A program made the position numbers and the translations under genes. From positions 12,684,445-12,748,444 of the forward strand of contig JANPWX010000096.1 of the NCBI GenBank assembly GCA_024734555.1: a stretch of 64,000 nucleotides of DNA. Direction: 5' to 3'. Below, in pieces: positions 42,701 to 55,700 of the stretch (the first letter of the stretch is position 1; each line of letters opens with the position of its first letter). The DNA comes from Trochalopteron elliotii (taxonomy: Eukaryota > Chordata > Aves > Passeriformes > Leiothrichidae). Under the pieces are notes generated by a model. The model saw nothing but the letters and a program-made list of their open reading frames with translations. It ran no database searches and had not been told where the DNA came from.

Positions 42701-45700
42701 AAGTGTACAGATCTTTTGAAGGTTGGCAAAATGAAAAAAACTTATCCTGAGCATGGAGCAGGATATGGATCCAGTGTCTGTCTTCTAGCTCCTGGAAGAA
42801 TAATATAAAGTAGATTTTGTCTACAGGAAAGCTTGGGATATCTAAACCAGTTTCTCCACCCCCTCTTTCTTGGTCCCTTGATGTCACTGACCAAGTAGCA
42901 GGGACAGACACCTTCTCTCAGACCTTCCTAGACTGCTTTTACCACTGCAGATCTGATTTGAAGATAAAAAGAATTCTTGGAAGCAGTTAAGTAGTTCTAC
43001 AAAGAATATATGGTGTTATTTTCCATGTGCAAAAGACATCTTCCATTCCAATAGGTAAAATAAATGGCCTACAAAAAATTAGTTTTGCCTTTTGTCTAAA
43101 CTGCTTAAAAGCGCTGCCACCCTGTGCCTAAGGATAAGGACCCAAAAAATTCAGAGCAGCTGTCCAGCCATATATGCATCACATTAGCAGGTTTAATCAG
43201 GTTCTACATCAACTGTACAATGGCAAGTACAGCAGAATCCTCCATTCATTTCTAGGCAGTTACAGTGCAATGAATTATGAAGTAAGTGGTTGTACATATT
43301 TCAGAATGTACCAGATGTCTATCAATGTCATCAAAATGGAATTCAAACCATAACCATTTAAAAAATAGGGAAGATTTTGTAACAGAAAATGTTTTCTATG
43401 ATGAAAAGAATGGCCAATTTGGAACATAAGTGCACAAAGAATACAATACAGACAGCTCTTGATTAATGGTGTTTATATAAATGTTAACAGAGCTTGCTAT
43501 GCTGCATTTCCCATTTTCTGTTTTAAGAGTGCTAATTGTAAAGTATATTTACAGCAGAAAGCTAAATATTCTCCTTCCATCCAACCAAGCTAGTAGGCAA
43601 CTCACCATGCAAGGAGAGTTTAAAATTCTGGTGTGCGGTCATTTGCTATGAATCATACACAGCCATACTACCTGACACCCTGTAAACAACTATTTTATAA
43701 ACAACATCAGCAGTAAATACATTTAATACACAGAAGACTCACTACAATTACTTTGCTTAGTGTCAGGGGCTTGATTGCAAAGGAAACACTTGGTTATCTG
43801 TAAATCTGTTTAGTGGGAGAAGGCAGGCCACCATTTCAAGACTTGTTCAACAGTTAGATATCATATTTATTTAAATACTTGGGATATTGTGGCAGGAAGA
43901 AGAGGGCTTTCTTGGGCTTTTCTGAATCATCCATCCACATGGCAAGCACAGGTGCATGCAGGACATGCTGGCTCAGCGCCACCACGCCATCAGCCTCTGG
44001 AAGAGCAGCTCTCATAATCTCTGCACTGGTGGCAGCAGCCCATGGTCCATAGCTCAGCTCCAGTGAAGAACAGCTACAGCCCCCACTGTGCCCAGTGTCA
44101 CCTCACAACCATCCTTAATCACCCAATCTCCCCTTTTCATTTGGTGAAAGGGAAGAATACAGAGGCAAGTTCAGACTTAGTCTGCTGGATTTACAGTGCA
44201 GTGCTGCATTTACTCTGGCCTGTACATCTGCAGGTTGCAATATAATTGGAAGAAAAGAATTGTTCTTTTAGGAGTAATCTAAGAGCCTGCTTACAAATGC
44301 ATCGTGTTCTGAAATTAGTATCTCCTAGTACTCTGCCCTTTAACACATTTTTGAGCAATGGCTCCTCACTATTTTATGCAAGATTATTCTACAGTTTATA
44401 GAGCCTTTGGAGAACTCAATTTTTAAAGGGCTTGGGCATACATCAGTGGGAAAGAACTGCCATGTTACGTTGCACTTTAGGTTGAGTAACACAAATCAGT
44501 CAGGTCTCTGACCAAGCAGACCTCTGTCGTACTCCTTGGCTCTGCATGAGTTCTGAATTTTTAGTGCATTTTGAAGGTATTCACAAACTCCGTCCATGCT
44601 GCAAACTGGACAAAGGCTACGTACTTGTGATCTACTTGTACTTCTGCCTTCTTACAAAAACTTCTGCATTTGCTTGAAATAAACTGGCCAGTGGGAACAG
44701 ATTACAGTTCTACTTGATTACTATAAAGGTGGGGTTTGGGTGGGAGGCATTTCTATACAGACAGCTGAGTAGGCTTTAAAAGAAATTGAGGGAGTGGCTA
44801 ATGCCACCCTTCAATTTGACATCTGCAGTGAAGGCCGACACTAAAACCAGGTTTCATCATTTTCATTCATTCAAGAGCAACTCCTTGGTCTCTGAGACGA
44901 TAGGCATTATGTAGTGCCTGAAAGATAGAGCTGGAGACTGTATCTGTGGCAGACCTCTGAATCTGGAGACTGTATTGCAATAAGCACAAGGGTGGTAAGC
45001 ACAAGTTGCAAAATACATTGTGTAAGTTTTTTTATATTTCCAAAGTTTTACTGTGCGTATTTATTTGAATAAAATATTATTGAAGACATTGTTTCCCAGT
45101 GATGATTTGATTCTTCACAGCAGAAGCATGACAAGATGCTTATAGAAGCCCTCAGAGCAGCAGTTTCGCTGTCTGCCATCATCCACGGTTCTCTTTCATC
45201 TTTCTACATTCCTCTGTCCCATTGAACATGCTTTTTAAATTGCACCCACTTCTTCAGTGTCTTATCCTGAATTGTAGTCTGTTGTTCGCCTAACCTGATC
45301 CAACCAAAGGATATTACAAAAAAGATAAAGAAAAACCTAAACAAACATACACACTTCCTGTGGGTATCTCCTTTATTTTTCTGAGATTTGAGGTCAGATT
45401 GTTATTACTGTTTTTGTTTTCCTTTGTCTTCCAGAGTATTTCCACTTATTCCCAGTACCTACATATCTCAATAGTATTTATACTATCAATGTTACCCATT
45501 GCTCCATGAAAGATAAAAATCTCCCCTGGTGCTTCAATTTGCAGAGCACATAAGTTTTTTTTCCAGCCCCAATCAACAGTTCAGGCTTGTGTTTTAGGGA
45601 CTCTGTTCCAGTCCTGAGTTTCAGCCAAAAGACAACTACAACCTTTGCTCCTCACTTTAGATTATTCACTAAGTTATTAAACTATATCAGTCTGCAGAAT

Positions 45701-48700
45701 CACCATGACCCTTTGGGTCTGAATGAGGTACACCCATGTTTACTATCACCCTTTGGTTATGGCATTGCAGTCAGCTTTCAATCTGCATGACAAGTTTCCC
45801 TTTCCAACTCAATTTGAATTAATTTTGAGATTACACTTTTGTGCGACACTGTAATTAAAGGTGTGAGTGCAATCCAAACAGACATCTACAGACTCTCCTT
45901 CACTCCTGAACGTTGCAATTATCTTTTTAAAAGCAGTTAATGACTGTGGCAGAGCGTATTCCTTCCAAACTAAGGTTGCTTGTTGCTCATCTCTTTTTTA
46001 TAAAAGAAGGGAGGAGCCAGACCCAGCAAGTATAAGCAAAAGAAGACATTAAGAGTGCTCTGCAAAACAGTCTGATCAGCACTTTGTACCTTGTGTACTG
46101 GCGTCAAATAGAAGGATCTGCTCCTGTTGGTCTTCTTGTACTTTGTTGGGGGTTTTGATATATTTTATCTTGACTCCATCAAAAAATCTTAATCTTGGTC
46201 CATGACGTTTCTTTTAGAAGAGCTAAAAGTACCTTATCAGCTCTCCCCTTGCTTTTCTCTAACAATCACACAGTTACAAAGGGAATGAGACATACAGCAT
46301 AGGGATTAACTACTTTGACCCGAGGGAAAAAGCTGTAGCATTACAGGTGAGATTGTAATATCTGCCTCTTCTCAAAAGAGATATCATGTCTGCTCACCCT
46401 CCTAACTGCATGTGATAGCTTCACATTATTCATGGGATCAGTAATTCCTGGGATTCTTCCACTGTCACCTTTTCCTTTCCCCATCTCATTCTTCATAAGG
46501 TATTTTCCTGCATACACTATTAAACTAGAAAATATATCCTGTCAATAGCCTCAAGGTGTCCTTTTCAGCTCAGAACAGTGCCAGAGAGCTTGAGCTGAAA
46601 TTATGGCTATAAAAAAAATTAAGACAAATCAAGATTTGATGAGAGTTTTCACAGAGAAAACTGACATTGCAGGCCGTATTTATAATTTTAATTAAAGAAT
46701 CTCAATGCCTTCTCTTACTGAGGTTCTTTGTCAGATCTGTCAGCTTCTTGTTATATCATTCAATCTTTATAACTAAGAAAATTTTGAAAGAGCTGTAGAA
46801 TCTGTGAAAATGTGATCTTAAGACATAAAAAATGCATAGCACTGAGCACAGAAACAGTCTACTTACTGATCAAAAATGCCATAAACTGCTGTGGTTCTTG
46901 CTAACTGCTGAGTGCCATCTACTGTTGAGAGAGTAGAAGCTGAAGGCATTTCTTGCAAAATACATGATTGCAATGACCTTCAGCTAGCCAGCACAGGAGA
47001 GAGAAACCACTGCAGAGCCTCTGTGGTACTCCTGCTGAGCTTGGGCTTTATGTCTGTTCCTCTTCCCAGACTCTGAGGATTTCTTGGGAGCCGTAAGAGG
47101 CAGGACCTGTCCTTGTGCTCATCATATGCCTTGGTTTAGGCTCACTGTCCACTCGATTCCTGGTAGCAGTTCTCCCTTTTACTCAGCGTCAGTAGAGAAT
47201 GTCAGTACTCCCCCAGGATGCATGTCAGATGGCAGGAGGCTTTCCCCACTGGAAAGACCTGTAGCCATCTAGCTATACCTAATTTCTCACCCAGTATTCT
47301 CACAGCCAGGAAAGCCACTTACAGGTAGGCATCTGTTCCTGAAAACAGGAAACCTATTTAAACCTCTGCATGTGAGCTGGCTTTCAGTGGAATTCAAGGG
47401 TTCAGTACTTTTGTTGAAATGCTCAAGCACAAAAGTCAAGGAATACACCCAGAAGTGTCCCATTGGCCTCCAGCTGTTCTTCCAGAAGGGCATGGGCTTC
47501 TGCAGCTTGTGTGTCATATGTGCCAAACCATTGAGGGCATCTCAAGTGACATTAGATTCCTGTGATAGCTGAATCAAGGCACTAGACAATATCATGCATG
47601 GAGATTTTGGCTGACTTTTTTCCCCAAATAAGACAATTGTCTTTGTTCTGTTCAATGACATCCAAAATAACTCTGACAACAGTGAAAGTCTAGGCACCAA
47701 GCTCATGTGACATTGAATTTAGATGCCTCTATTGGGAGCTGAGCCTTAGCTCACATGTCTGAATACCATCCAGCCACTCAATGTAATGCCAGCTGTTCAA
47801 CATTTCCATTTAATTCTTTCCTTGACACCTCAATGTGATTGCTGTCCTGTCTCTGATCAAAAACAATGAAAACCTCCATGAAATTGTTAAAGATTCCCAT
47901 CTGAAAGGTTTTATTTACCTAGAAACAAGAGAGAAAATAAAAAGTTTGGAAAAATAAACATAAAGGCTGTGGGACTTCTGGTTTACATTTGTAGAACAGT
48001 GTTAGGAGCTATTCAATTCACAGCTCTTCTATTCTGTCTCCATCACATTGCAGGACCAGTTTACTGCTGCTGGAGGTAGTCATTAGGATCAGAAGGCTAT
48101 AGACAGGTAGGCAGTCATGGTTTGATCTAAGAGAAGAGATCAAGGAACTGGTCTGGATTTTAAATCATACATTTCAGAGCAAAGAAAGTTTTGCCATTAC
48201 ATAAGGCAGCATTCAGGGACTCCAGGCTCTGGAAAGTGTAAGTTGTAAACTAGGAGTGAATGTGCATGACTCTGTTGCTTTAAGGTCTGTGCTTTTGTGC
48301 AGTAACTTTTTCTCTGAAGCAAAGCTATTGCTCCCAGAGTGCTGTAGACATGTCAAATAAGTTAGACCCCTCAGGTAACCACAGAGGCACAGAGGCAGCA
48401 GTCCAGGGCAGGATCTGAGAGAGCAGTGCAAGTCTCCTGTGAGAGAAAGATAGTGACAGACATTGAACTGGGAATATAGTCTGAGAGACCAATGAAGATC
48501 AGAAGAACAGCTTAACCTTCCCACTGCAGTATCTAAATCCATGTAGAAAATCAGCATGGAGGCAGGAGAAACAAGGCAAGGGCACAGTCAGCTAAAACTC
48601 TGCAATAGCTACAGCAAGCATCCTCAGAGCAGGAACAGTGTAGCAGATGAGCTCTCCTTGTCCTTCAATAACCCAAATGATAAAAAAAAAACCTGGTCGG

Positions 48701-50889
48701 ATTGTGTTGCTGGCAAAACAGGCTGTCTCTGAACCTTTTCTCTCACATAGTTAGACCTTTTCTACTAATTGAAAACCATAATCTATTCATGGCTACCTTA
48801 TTCCCACACAATCTGATTGTGTGCAGTGATAAAATACAACTGACACTTCTTTTTCTGAGCTTTTAGCCCTGCTCCTGTCTTTGAATCACATTAAAGACTC
48901 TCAGCAGGTAGGAGAGTCCCGTTGAGATAGACATCCCACTGGGACCATACATAACAAAACCCTGTCTCCAAGGGATAGTGATGTGCTGCACACAACATCA
49001 TATATTTTCAGGCCAGGGTCAAAATGAGCAGTTCCCAAAGCAGAATTAGTCTTGTTAATGAGGCTTTCATTCCAGGAAAATAAGCAAAAGTGATTCCTTG
49101 TATCTCTCTTCCCACATAATAGCTACTTTTGTGTAATTATCAGAGTAGGGTAAAATATTGTTAGTGATTCAGAAGAACAAAGTAATAAAAGGGCTTGAGT
49201 AGCTTGGAGGGTAGTGAATGCATTGAACTTTGAAAAATACTTAATGCATCCATAAATAAGCTAGGAGGATATGTAGAGTCATGTAGACTCTCATAAGGAG
49301 CACTAAGATGAAGAGAGTAATGACTCATAAGAAAATAAAAAACAAGAAGGATAAAAATACATATTTGCTCTACCCTTCACCCCCCCCCCCCATCCCAATC
49401 TCATAAATATCAGGAGGTAGTACTAGAATTTTTATCCTCCACAAAAACTCTGCAGTACTTCTTTGGCAAATGAAATAGTTTTTAAGATGTTCCTAATGCT
49501 ACATTTCATTGCTACATGCTTTTTTGAATATGATGGTTTTAATTCATTCCATTTTTAAAAAATGTATAATGTATAGAAATACAGTTTTCTTTATATACCT
49601 GAATTAGTAGTTAAATTGGTTAGAAACATTTAAATGATACTGCAAATTTTGAGTTTACAGTGTTTTTTCTCCCAAGAAGGGATATTTAAAAGCAATATTT
49701 GAACAACTCCAGCCTCCCAAAATCCTGTGTCCTCGCTAAAACTGAAATTTGTCTCCTATCTACTTTTTCTTCAGTTACAGCATAGAAAACAAGAGGAAAA
49801 CATTGGGGAAAGAGGAGAAGGAAAACCATAAGAAATATGATAGGGATTGATATTGACAGAGGAATCCCTGAGTTCCTATCCTTCCTCTGAGCCATGTCTA
49901 TTCATTTCATTCATGCCTGTATGTTAACACAGTATGAAGTCAGTGAGCAGCCCGTGGAGCCAAGAAGGGAAAACACAGGGTTATCCCAGCTATTCAGCTA
50001 CCAGAGTGCTCTCTTTGTCTTCTGATTCTTGTGAAGCACTTTTTATTTCATGGGAAACAGAGTAACTTCAGCAGGAGGTGTTTAGATTGTTATCATCATT
50101 ACACTGCCACTCCACAACCTCGGCCAGATGTTGATAGATGAGATGGGAAATGAAAAACTCCATTCCAGCAAACTCAAGAGTTCATGCCAAGTCTTTGCTT
50201 AAAAACTATTCATTTAAATCACATTGTCCAAACCAGTTTTTACTCCAAATACTAACCAGAATATCTCCGAGCTCCAGACAGGATTTTCAGGGTGCATGGT
50301 ACAGGAGAGGGCTGAGTCCTAACAGGGTGCAGTAGGAGGAAGCCCCATCTGGGAGCCTTGTGGCTTGCAGACTGGCCAGCTACTCAGCAAAACTGGGCTT
50401 GGGAACACTTCCACTGTGGCAAGAGGGCGGCAGAAGTGTCAGGTCACCTATCATAGCAACAGTTTCCAGTCACAGCAGCTTGCTCCTGGTTGCCAGCACT
50501 GGCTATTAGGATCAAATTAGCTTTCATTTCAAATTAACCATTTGATTGTCACCATTGACATTCAGGACAATGCCTGGGTCAAGAGCAGTGATAAACCAGT
50601 TACCAACAACAGGCAGTACCTGACAACTTTTTCCTGACCTCTAATCAGTGCTTCCTGAAACGTCTCTTTGCAGCTCTTTGTATAGATCCACATGTACTAA
50701 TCATGGAGTCACTGTTGGGGTGTCCTACACTTGGGCTTGACATGGGTCAAGACCTCCCTTATTCAAAGCATGACATTCTCTTCTTTGCAGTCATATGTGA
50801 TGCTGCAGCTTCAGCAGAATGGTGCTGCTCTACTCCAGCAACAGAAAACAAGAAGGGAAACTGTGACAGCAGGGGCACACAAGGGCTTT
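39761..50889. other. Intergenic stretch without supported genes
   Basis: AT-rich sequence with scattered short open frames on both strands and no recognisable protein. Parts of 39761-41500 could be further worn internal sequence of the Ty3/gypsy element, but I found no gag or protease motif in the minus frames I inspected. A 12-base C run lies at 49380-49391. A 13-bp direct repeat 'ctggagactgtat' occurs at 44931 and 44963. Confidence 0.6.
49380..49391. repeat. Oligo-C tract
   Basis: Twelve consecutive C on the + strand (G on minus). A site of likely length variation or sequencing uncertainty. Confidence 0.9.
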
Positions 50890-51309
50890 TGTGCTGATTC
50901 TGGCTGGAGTTAGTTTTCTTCATAATTTTCTTCTACTATGGGGCTATGATTTCGATTGGTGCTGGAAACAGTGTTCATAACACATGATGCTCTAGTTACT
51001 GCTGAGCAAGACTTTCTCAGAGTCAAGGCCTTTTCTGCTTCTCACCCCACCCCACCAGCAAGAGGGAGGTGGATAAACTGGGAAGGGACACAGCCTTCAG
51101 GATAGCTGAAGGCTGACACCAGGATAGCTGACACCAGGTGACCAAAGGGATATTCCAGACCATCTGGAATCATGCTCAGCAAAAAGCTATTGGGAAGGTT
51201 GGACGGGGGGTCACTGCCTGGGGACTCACTGGGCATTATTTGCTTGGTAGTGAGAAATTGTTTTTGTTTGCACCACTTATCTTTCTTGGGTTTTATTTTA
51301 CTTTCTTTT

Positions 51310-51374
<65 letters not shown>

Positions 51375-51529
51375 ATTATTATTATTATTATTTTGCCATT
51401 ATTAACCTCTTTTTATCTAAACTCACAGATTTTCTCCCTTTCACCTTTTTCTTTTCCCCCCAACTTGCTGCAGGCTGGGGCAGGAGAGTGAGTGAGCAGC
51501 TGTGTGGTGGCTGAAATTAAATCACAACA
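50890..51529 (+). mobile_element. ERVL-like 5' LTR
   Basis: The LTR starts 'tgtgctgattctggctggag', contains 'gctggaaacagtgttcataa', 'caaggccttttctgcttctc' and 'accaaagggatattccagac', and ends 'gtgagcagctgtgtggtgg...aatcacaaca'. This is a common avian LTR type that I associate with ERVL. An ATT microsatellite has expanded in its R/U5 part (51312-51394), and 'aggatagctga' plus 'ctgacaccagg' are locally duplicated at about 51101-51137. The + frame at 51138-51491, with a run of Ile codons, is an artefact of the microsatellite. A primer-binding site follows, so this is a 5' LTR and not a solo LTR. Confidence 0.85.
51312..51394. repeat. (ATT)n microsatellite inside the LTR
   Basis: About 27 ATT units with one interruption (aat at about 51371-51375). 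It must postdate the LTR insertion or derive from an ATT-rich seed in the LTR. Confidence 0.97.
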
Positions 51530-52320
51530 GTTCTTTCGGTACCCAACATGAGGCCTAAAGATTTTGAGATAATAGCAGATTACCTGAGTGTATTAGAAAG
51601 GATTTATATCTATTAGCAATTGCAGGTCACAACATTGATTCATATGTTCTCGATATTAGTTTATCAGATCTGTGCCATGCAATTTTTGCTGTAGATATTA
51701 AAGCTCGGAGTTGGCTTTTTCAGTTTGCTATGCTCTATAGTGAGTAGTGATGTTTTGACTGGGTGATTTTTTTATTAAAACACTGACCTTGAGCTTAATC
51801 TAGTATTTGGGCCTTGTAATGAAGTCACTACTGTACTTTGGGTACCATCTCCTGGAGACAATTAACAATTATATTTCTTCCCCTAAGAGGTTTTTGTAAA
51901 GGAAATACAAAGTGGCACTTTCCCTACCTTCTTCTGTAGTGTTTTCTCCTTCATTACAACAAATTGCCAGTGTCTTGAACATCACTGGGGAGCTAAAATA
52001 GTTCCATTGGTATTTTCTGGGAATATTGCTTCAGTTTTGTCTACGATTAATGAGCAATTTAGGAGTATGACTCAGTCTCCCTGAGACTATGATCATGGGG
52101 TGCATAGTATGTGGAAGAATATGGGCAGGTATCTACAGAACTTCTCACCCCCAATGATCTGGAAATTCACTCCCAAACAATGATGGAATGATGACAAATT
52201 GACAGAATTTTGAAAAACAAATGTTGTGGTGATTTCATAGCAGCACAATTGACCACTGGCCCTGGATAGAATCTGCCAAACTCTGCTTGATATCATGCAG
52301 AATTCTCAGGAAGAAGAAAG
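51530..52320 (+). mobile_element. ERVL-like internal 5' leader with decayed primer-binding site (no open viral genes)
   Basis: Seven bases after the LTR, positions 51537-51554 read CGGTACCCAACATGAGGC. Compared with the TGGCGCCC...GTGGGGC type of primer-binding site, all differences are transitions, as expected from CpG decay and ageing. The following roughly 770 bp have the character of the untranslated leader of this element type (for example 'ctttttcagtttgctatgct', 'gtgatgttttgactgggtg', 'gcttaatctagtatttgggc'). No gag, pol or env frame is present, and there is no 3' LTR downstream. The provirus is therefore truncated. The end point is approximate and is set by the AAAC microsatellite. Confidence 0.65.
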
Positions 52321-52322
52321 AG

Positions 52323-52374
52323 AAAACAAACAAACAAACAAACAAACAAACAAACAAACAAACAAACAAACAAA
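52323..52374. repeat. (AAAC)n microsatellite
   Basis: About twelve perfect AAAC units. It sits exactly between the end of the ERVL-like leader and the next LTR. Confidence 0.97.
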
Positions 52375-52404
52375 TATTATAGCAAGTAGTTGGTAGTCAC
52401 AATT

Positions 52405-52789
52405 TGTTTATGGGTGCAGGGGTTCAGAGCTGCTGCCGGCTAGCTCGTTTACCGAATCCGCATTCAGGGGTACTGCTTAGTGCCTTTCCGATTTTGTGGG
52501 TCTGGCCTCAGGCAGAAGCGTGGCAAACAGCATGGAAGAAGAAAGGAGGACTCCCACGCGGGTAGCAACCAGATTTTATTTCACCCGGAGGGTCCACATA
52601 GAAGTGAGGTTCCCTTTCTGGGGTCTCAGTTTAAGTACAGGAGGCGTGTAAAGGGGCAGGGGGCAACCTAGAACCAATCCCAGAAAAGGGGGGAGTAACC
52701 CAGAACAAGAAGAAAATCAGTAGAACAATCTTATACATAAAAGAGGGAGGGGAACCGAGAATTTGCCAAATCACCTCACAGCCCCACCA
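52405..52789 (-). mobile_element. Solo LTR of a second endogenous retrovirus (385 bp, minus strand)
   Basis: Read on the minus strand it starts TGGTGGGGCTGTGAGG, carries AATAAA (complement at 52575-52580) followed by a CpG-containing R/U5 part, and ends 'cacccataaaca'. The flanks are caatt (52400-52404) and gaatt (52790-52794), which agree at four of five bases. That is compatible with a 5-bp target duplication with one later change. CpGs such as 'cacgcgggta' remain, suggesting a younger insertion than the neighbouring ERVL-like piece. No viral genes are present. Confidence 0.75.
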
Positions 52790-55700
52790 GAATTTTCCAG
52801 GCCTCAGGGCAGGATTGGAGGGTAACTGACAGGACCAACAACCTGGGAAAGACTAAAGGGGGTTTGAACATGGGAATATAGGGACAAACCATTATAAAAT
52901 GAGGAACAAAAGCATGCAGGACTTTGGTAAAGCTCAAATGCACCACAACATATGGGTATTAAAAATGTCTCTGTAACTATCGAGACAGTATAATGATGCT
53001 TACAGCTCAGGTGAAGACAGGCCTCAACATAGTATCTTTGATAATTCGTGTGAAAAATTCCTCCAAACTTGGTCAAATTATAAGACCATTACAAACCCAC
53101 AAGTACAGTAAAGATTGGTTTTAGGCAAATAATTTGAATATTCTACCTGCAGCAGCTACATCATATCTTCTTGTGTCTTTTCCCTACTTACCAGATTTTA
53201 TATTCTATGTCTTCAGAATGGAAAACCTATTTTCCATTTTGGGCTATGGCAACTGAATTATATTTTCTCTGCAGTTTCATTGCAGTCCCTCTGCGAGGAT
53301 TTTGTGATATGTAAGAAAAGATAAAAGATGTTATTTCACCTCTGTTTTCCATATATTTTCTTATACATTTGTTCTTCTTCCATTGTTTCATTTCCTCAGA
53401 GTTCAGTGTAAGGGATGGTGCTGTGAAGGGTACTGGTATCATTGTTATGAGGAGTGTATGTAGCAATAGGTTAGAAGCCTAACAGTGTTTTGGGCTGACT
53501 AGTATTGAACAGTGCTAAGCAAAGCTGATGCTACCAAGATAAAAGTTAAGGTAGTGCTGTAGTAGTAGCATATATTGTTAGTTCTAACAGTTGTTTGCAA
53601 GCTGAGACAGCTTCAGACCTGAGAAGGCACATGGCACCAGCTCTGCTGCATGTATCTGTATGTCACACACACATATCTCATACAAACAATGGGACAATCA
53701 GGAGTGTAGTACACCAGGATGAAATGTACACATCAGAAAAGCTTCATCTAGGGAACAGAAGGCTCCACTGGTTATTGGCTGGCCAAGAGTTTGCCATTGT
53801 TGTGCTGTCTATTGCACTGCCTGGAGGAAGAAAGTCTGTATGTGACAGAGAGGGCAGAGGTGGATTTTGAGGAAGAGCCGTCACTACAGTAAATGCGACC
53901 ATAAAATTAGCTTCAGTTTTTACCTAAGGAACGATAGCTTCATTATTAAATCCCTGGTTTAATCTTTAGTTCTACTAGGAAAGTTCTGATTGTTCTTGGA
54001 GTGACACAGAAATTAGATCTTGATCTCAACTATTTCAATGTTGCCACCACAGCCTAGACACTCAGCTCTTCTCCAGCAGACTTTCAAAGGTGTTTAGAAG
54101 CCCCAGGGTGAATGCTGGCATTTGGTAGACAGACAAATGAGCATAGAAGGTTCTAATAAACTCCCTTTGAAAATTAAATACTTAGCTTGCTCAGGCATTT
54201 CTGAATAACACAGCAGGTGATGATCTATATCATCACAAGTATTTTAATAAATGTAGCTACTTCTGTCTCCTTTTTAGCTGCTCTCTTTAATAATACTCTC
54301 CTAACACACTGAAGTGCAATGACTATAAATTCACTACTAGCTATGAACTGTTCAAACTTGAACGGTTCAGACTGAGGAAAGTTTTAAGTCCCTACATAAG
54401 TATGCAAGAAACAAATGTTATAGACCTGGCCAAATTGCTGAATTTCTTGCACTGATGATAAATGTACAGGAGAGGGGGCTGTAGGACTAGACTGATTTTC
54501 ACTAAAGGAGACTTGCAAAGCTGAACACAGGCTGATGACTAAAGGATTATAGAAATAATGAGAAAATATCTTTAAATCTAATGTCAGCTATTTTTATAAG
54601 TCTCTAAACAGTTTTGTAACTAGCCCTATAGCCCTCCAATATCAATGGATGCTCTTAATCTTACCTGTATATTCCAGCTGCAGAAATATGTCTAACAAAG
54701 ATTCTTGACTGCTTTGTGTCACATAAACACCTTCTAGGATTATGAGATCAGAGTGGCATAAGTGTTCTGTTCCATGCAGAAGAGGAAGCCAGCTGGAAAA
54801 CAGGCTCCTGGAACTGCTGAGATAGGTCAGCTTTAAAAATGGGAATTGGAGAGCAATCGGGATAAGTTTACATTTGTTCAGTAGAAGCATGGAATTTAGA
54901 GATAAAAAAGAAAAATAGATTTCCTGCCTTAATATGTCCTTGTCCCTTTATTGTGTGCACAAGGTCTGTACCATGTTGCTTCTCTTTAGACTTTTTACAA
55001 CTTTATTTGCAAATGATGTAGCAGTAATGGCTGCATCCCCCAGAAGTTACCACTTTTCAACAATACCCCCATCTGATTACAGTGGCTCAAACACTGCACC
55101 ATGAGATAATTTTCTGAAAGACATTCTAAAAACTAAACCAAAAAGATTACTTCAGCCGATTTAAACACAAGAATCCACTATAAAGGCTTCCTAGAGTATA
55201 AAAGAAAGCTCCCAACAATGTTTACCTGGAGTACTTATCATGTCTTTACAAATAGTCTGAGCTGTTGCCCAAAACCGTAACATATGTGCTGATGTTTTGT
55301 TTCCCACATGCAGGGTACTTCATCTAGCTCAGACAGTTTGTTTTCTTAAATTGAGCTTTAGGAGCCTATGTCTTCTGCAATGCATGACTCAGAGACTAAC
55401 GCAGCTATGGCAGAGCATTTCAGATATCTCTGACACCATTATCAGAGTTAAAACCCATACTACACATCCCTTTTGTCAATACTTAGGATGTGCTTGGACC
55501 AGCACACTCGAAGCAAAGACACTCTGTCTTTTAAATCAGAAAAGAAAGAAATGTATATATCTTTTTCCCGAGGAAACCAACTCCACAGAATTGTAATTTT
55601 TTTGCAGGTTTTATTGCTTTATCTTATATGGTAATGAGAAACTGGTTCTTTAGGTTGAAGCAGCTGGCCAACAGCTAATTGGAAGTATTTTAGATTTTTG

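Noticed and set aside
51138..51491. Frame with a long run of isoleucines
   Set aside because: Translation of the ATT microsatellite inside an LTR.
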